From contig DUHU01000247.1 in the NCBI GenBank assembly GCA_013330765.1, positions 1-6,801 on the forward strand: a DNA stretch of 6,801 nucleotides. The letters are read 5' to 3'. Below the pieces are notes generated by a model, which did not search any database, had not been told where the DNA came from, and worked only from the letters and a program-made list of their open reading frames with translations. The translations under genes and the position numbers were made by a program. Positions 5,602 to 6,801 of the stretch are shown one piece after another. Positions within the stretch are counted from its first letter, which is position 1, and each line of letters starts with the position of its first letter. This DNA is from Candidatus Poseidoniaceae archaeon (GTDB lineage Archaea > Thermoplasmatota > Poseidoniia > Poseidoniales > Poseidoniaceae).

Positions 5602-6564
5602 ATGGATGAGGTCCATTGGGTCTTGCGCCTCGGAGAAGTGACACTGAAATCCAAGCCCGTCAGGCGCTTGTTCCAGAGCGCTATGCGACGTTCGATGGCC
5701 AAGGCTGAAGGCCGATGGGGCGTACGTTTGCGCCTTTCATTTGGACGTGATCGCGCTCTTGTTCGAAGCGACGGACCAGTGGATCTTGTGGAGCAAGCAC
5801 TGGCGCACCAACTTGGTCTCGTGGCCGTTGACCGGGTCCGAATGCTGGGCGATCCAAACGACTTGCCCGGCGTGGCAGAGGCCATTCTGAACCGTCATGA
5901 TGCACGCGGAACGCCCCGATCTTTTGGCGTACGTTGTCGCCGAACGGGGCCGGTGGCAGATTGGTCGTCCCTGTCCTATGCAGCGGCGCTTGGCACAGCC
6001 CTGATTGACGCAGACCCCTCGCTCTCGGTCAACCTAAGTCAACCCGACTGGCCGGTGAACGTCATCTTGCGCGAACGGTCCCTTGAGGTCGTCGAACATC
6101 GGCTGATTGGTCCGGGGGGCCTTCCTGTTGGCGCCCAAGGGGACGTGCTGGCGAAAGTGGGTGACCTGAATGCCATGCTTTCCTCCTTCCTCATCATGCG
6201 CCGAGGGTGCCGTATTCTTCCCGTCGAAGGGAGCGATGAGGGCTTGGTGGAACGCCTGCGTGCATGGGACGCCAGCATCGGCCGTCGAAGCAGGCACCAC
6301 ACCCATGATGGTGACAACCAGAACCGCCCGTCCTGGGGCTGCATCGGGCTCAGTCTCGATGAGGCTGAACCGTTGGCTGGCCGACAAAGCACGGCGGTGA
6401 AGACGACGCCACTGGCACGGCTTGACCCGCTGCTCGGATGGACCGATGAGGAGGTCGATGCCTTGCTGCGTCACTTCGATGCGCCATGGCGTATTCCGCC
6501 AGACCCAGATCCCGAAGGTTGGATGACGGCCGTTTCCGATGGATTCACGGAGGTCCTTGCATGA
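5602..6564 (+). CDS. ThiI-like THUMP-domain protein with degenerate PP-loop
   Basis: 320 aa. ThiI uses ATP to adenylate U8 of tRNA for 4-thiouridine formation. This protein keeps the ThiI N-terminal ferredoxin-like domain (about 1-75; LRLGEVTLKSKPVRRLF) and THUMP domain (about 76-165; FGVRCRRTGP, VNLSQPDWPVNVIL). It then has the linking HRLIGPGGLPVGAQGDVL (167-183), like ThiI's GIGGFPIGTQEDVL. The ATP loop SGGxDS should come next, but 186-191 reads VGDLNA, with one residue deleted and the aspartate and serines lost. The flanking MRRGCR (199-204) and C-terminal DPLLGWTDEEVDALL (275-289) are still ThiI-like. Only about 45 residues separate MRRGCR from the GLSLDEA segment near 249, roughly half the usual. 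No rhodanese domain follows. ATG 5602 lies 4 nt after purF, with GGTGAGG 9 nt upstream. Probably catalytically dead as a sulfurtransferase; tRNA binding may remain. Confidence 0.85.
   Translation: MDEVHWVLRLGEVTLKSKPVRRLFQSAMRRSMAKAEGRWGVRLRLSFGRDRALVRSDGPVDLVEQALAHQLGLVAVDRVRMLGDPNDLPGVAEAILNRHDARGTPRSFGVRCRRTGPVADWSSLSYAAALGTALIDADPSLSVNLSQPDWPVNVILRERSLEVVEHRLIGPGGLPVGAQGDVLAKVGDLNAMLSSFLIMRRGCRILPVEGSDEGLVERLRAWDASIGRRSRHHTHDGDNQNRPSWGCIGLSLDEAEPLAGRQSTAVKTTPLARLDPLLGWTDEEVDALLRHFDAPWRIPPDPDPEGWMTAVSDGFTEVLA
6549..6554 (+). promoter_or_regulatory. Strong Shine-Dalgarno for the last gene
   Basis: GGAGGT sits 6 nt before ATG 6561, inside the last codons of the ThiI-like gene. Together with the ATGA overlap it decides the start of the downstream gene. 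Confidence 0.75.
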
Positions 6565-6801
6565 AGACGAAACCCGTACAAGGCTGGGCCCTGCCCGTGA
6601 CCGCACACACCCTTTTCGAGGGAGGCAACGACCGCTTTTTGGTGCTCAGCGACGGACAAATGTTGCAATTCAACGGCAGCGAGGCGCCTGCTCCCGTCCT
6701 TGGCTCCGGGCCACGCCCAATGGGCTTGCAGGGCCGGTTGGTGTTGTGCGCTGACGGGTCGACTGCGACGTTGGGAGATGTGTCCCCTCGCGACCAGGAC
6801 C
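6561..6801 (+). CDS. Unrecognised protein, N-terminal 80 residues only (runs off the window)
   Basis: The frame is open from ATG 6561 to the right edge with no stop. The start overlaps the ThiI-like stop as ATGA (6561-6564) and has a strong GGAGGT upstream, so it is almost certainly translated from the same message. The visible part has no signal peptide or membrane segment. It alternates short strands with turns, e.g. RFLVLSDGQMLQFNG (25-39) and GRLVLCADGSTATLGD (58-73), each with an LVL then DG pattern. This spacing of about 33 residues could be blades of a beta-propeller or another beta-repeat protein, but two copies are too few to be sure. Function not assigned; the coupling suggests a role alongside the ThiI-like protein. 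Confidence 0.7.
   Translation, partial: MKTKPVQGWALPVTAHTLFEGGNDRFLVLSDGQMLQFNGSEAPAPVLGSGPRPMGLQGRLVLCADGSTATLGDVSPRDQD

Noticed and set aside
5187..5885. Minus-strand frame of 232 codons opposite the end of purF and start of the ThiI-like gene
   Set aside because: It spans the junction of two well-supported plus-strand genes and has no recognisable motif or ribosome site.
1..6801. CRISPR array, insertion sequence, toxin-antitoxin or defence genes
   Set aside because: I saw no regularly spaced repeats, transposase or nuclease motifs or terminal inverted repeats; all frames with good codon patterns belong to the listed genes.

Overview
The window is archaeal. It carries information-processing genes found only in Archaea and Eukarya (ribosomal proteins L44e, S27e and L37e, translation initiation factor aIF2-alpha, the H/ACA RNP protein Nop10 and a PAC2-family proteasome-assembly chaperone homologue). 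Starts are preceded by Shine-Dalgarno motifs of the GGAGGTGATC type, and TATA-like boxes sit about 40 nt before two of the ribosomal-protein starts. The GC-rich codon use, the short intergenic gaps and a bacterial-looking PurF beside archaeal ribosomal genes suggest a marine Euryarchaeote of the Marine Group II (Poseidoniales) kind. That placement is inference from gene style, not a search result.

Layout. A complete tRNA-Ser(CGA) occupies bases 1-82 on the plus strand. A short convergent spacer with a strong perfect hairpin follows. From 2458 down to 176 on the minus strand runs a compact translation operon in the order rpl44e, rps27e, aIF2-alpha, nop10, PAC2, with gaps of 6, 14, 1 and 63 nt. 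A 132-nt divergent spacer (2459-2590) holds its promoter. On the plus strand follow two overlapping genes for unrecognised integral membrane proteins (about 7 and 4 membrane segments), then rpl37e with its own TATA-like box, purF, a ThiI-like THUMP protein, and the start of an unrecognised gene that runs off the right edge. No gene-free stretch exceeds 300 bases.

Function. The minus-strand operon and rpl37e serve ribosome structure, initiator tRNA delivery, rRNA pseudouridylation and probably proteasome assembly. purF commits PRPP to purine synthesis; it closely resembles the E. coli-type enzyme and lacks the propeptide and iron-sulfur ligands of the Bacillus type. The most unusual protein is the one at 5602-6564. 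It keeps the N-terminal and THUMP architecture of tRNA 4-thiouridine synthetase ThiI, but its ATP-binding SGGxDS loop is destroyed and its synthetase domain is much shortened. It looks like a non-catalytic ThiI derivative of unknown role, translationally coupled to a downstream gene. Other oddities are an L44e lacking three of four zinc ligands, a Nop10 with a collapsed second zinc knuckle, and a T-arm-like hairpin beside the tRNA gene. I see no mobile element, CRISPR array or defence system.
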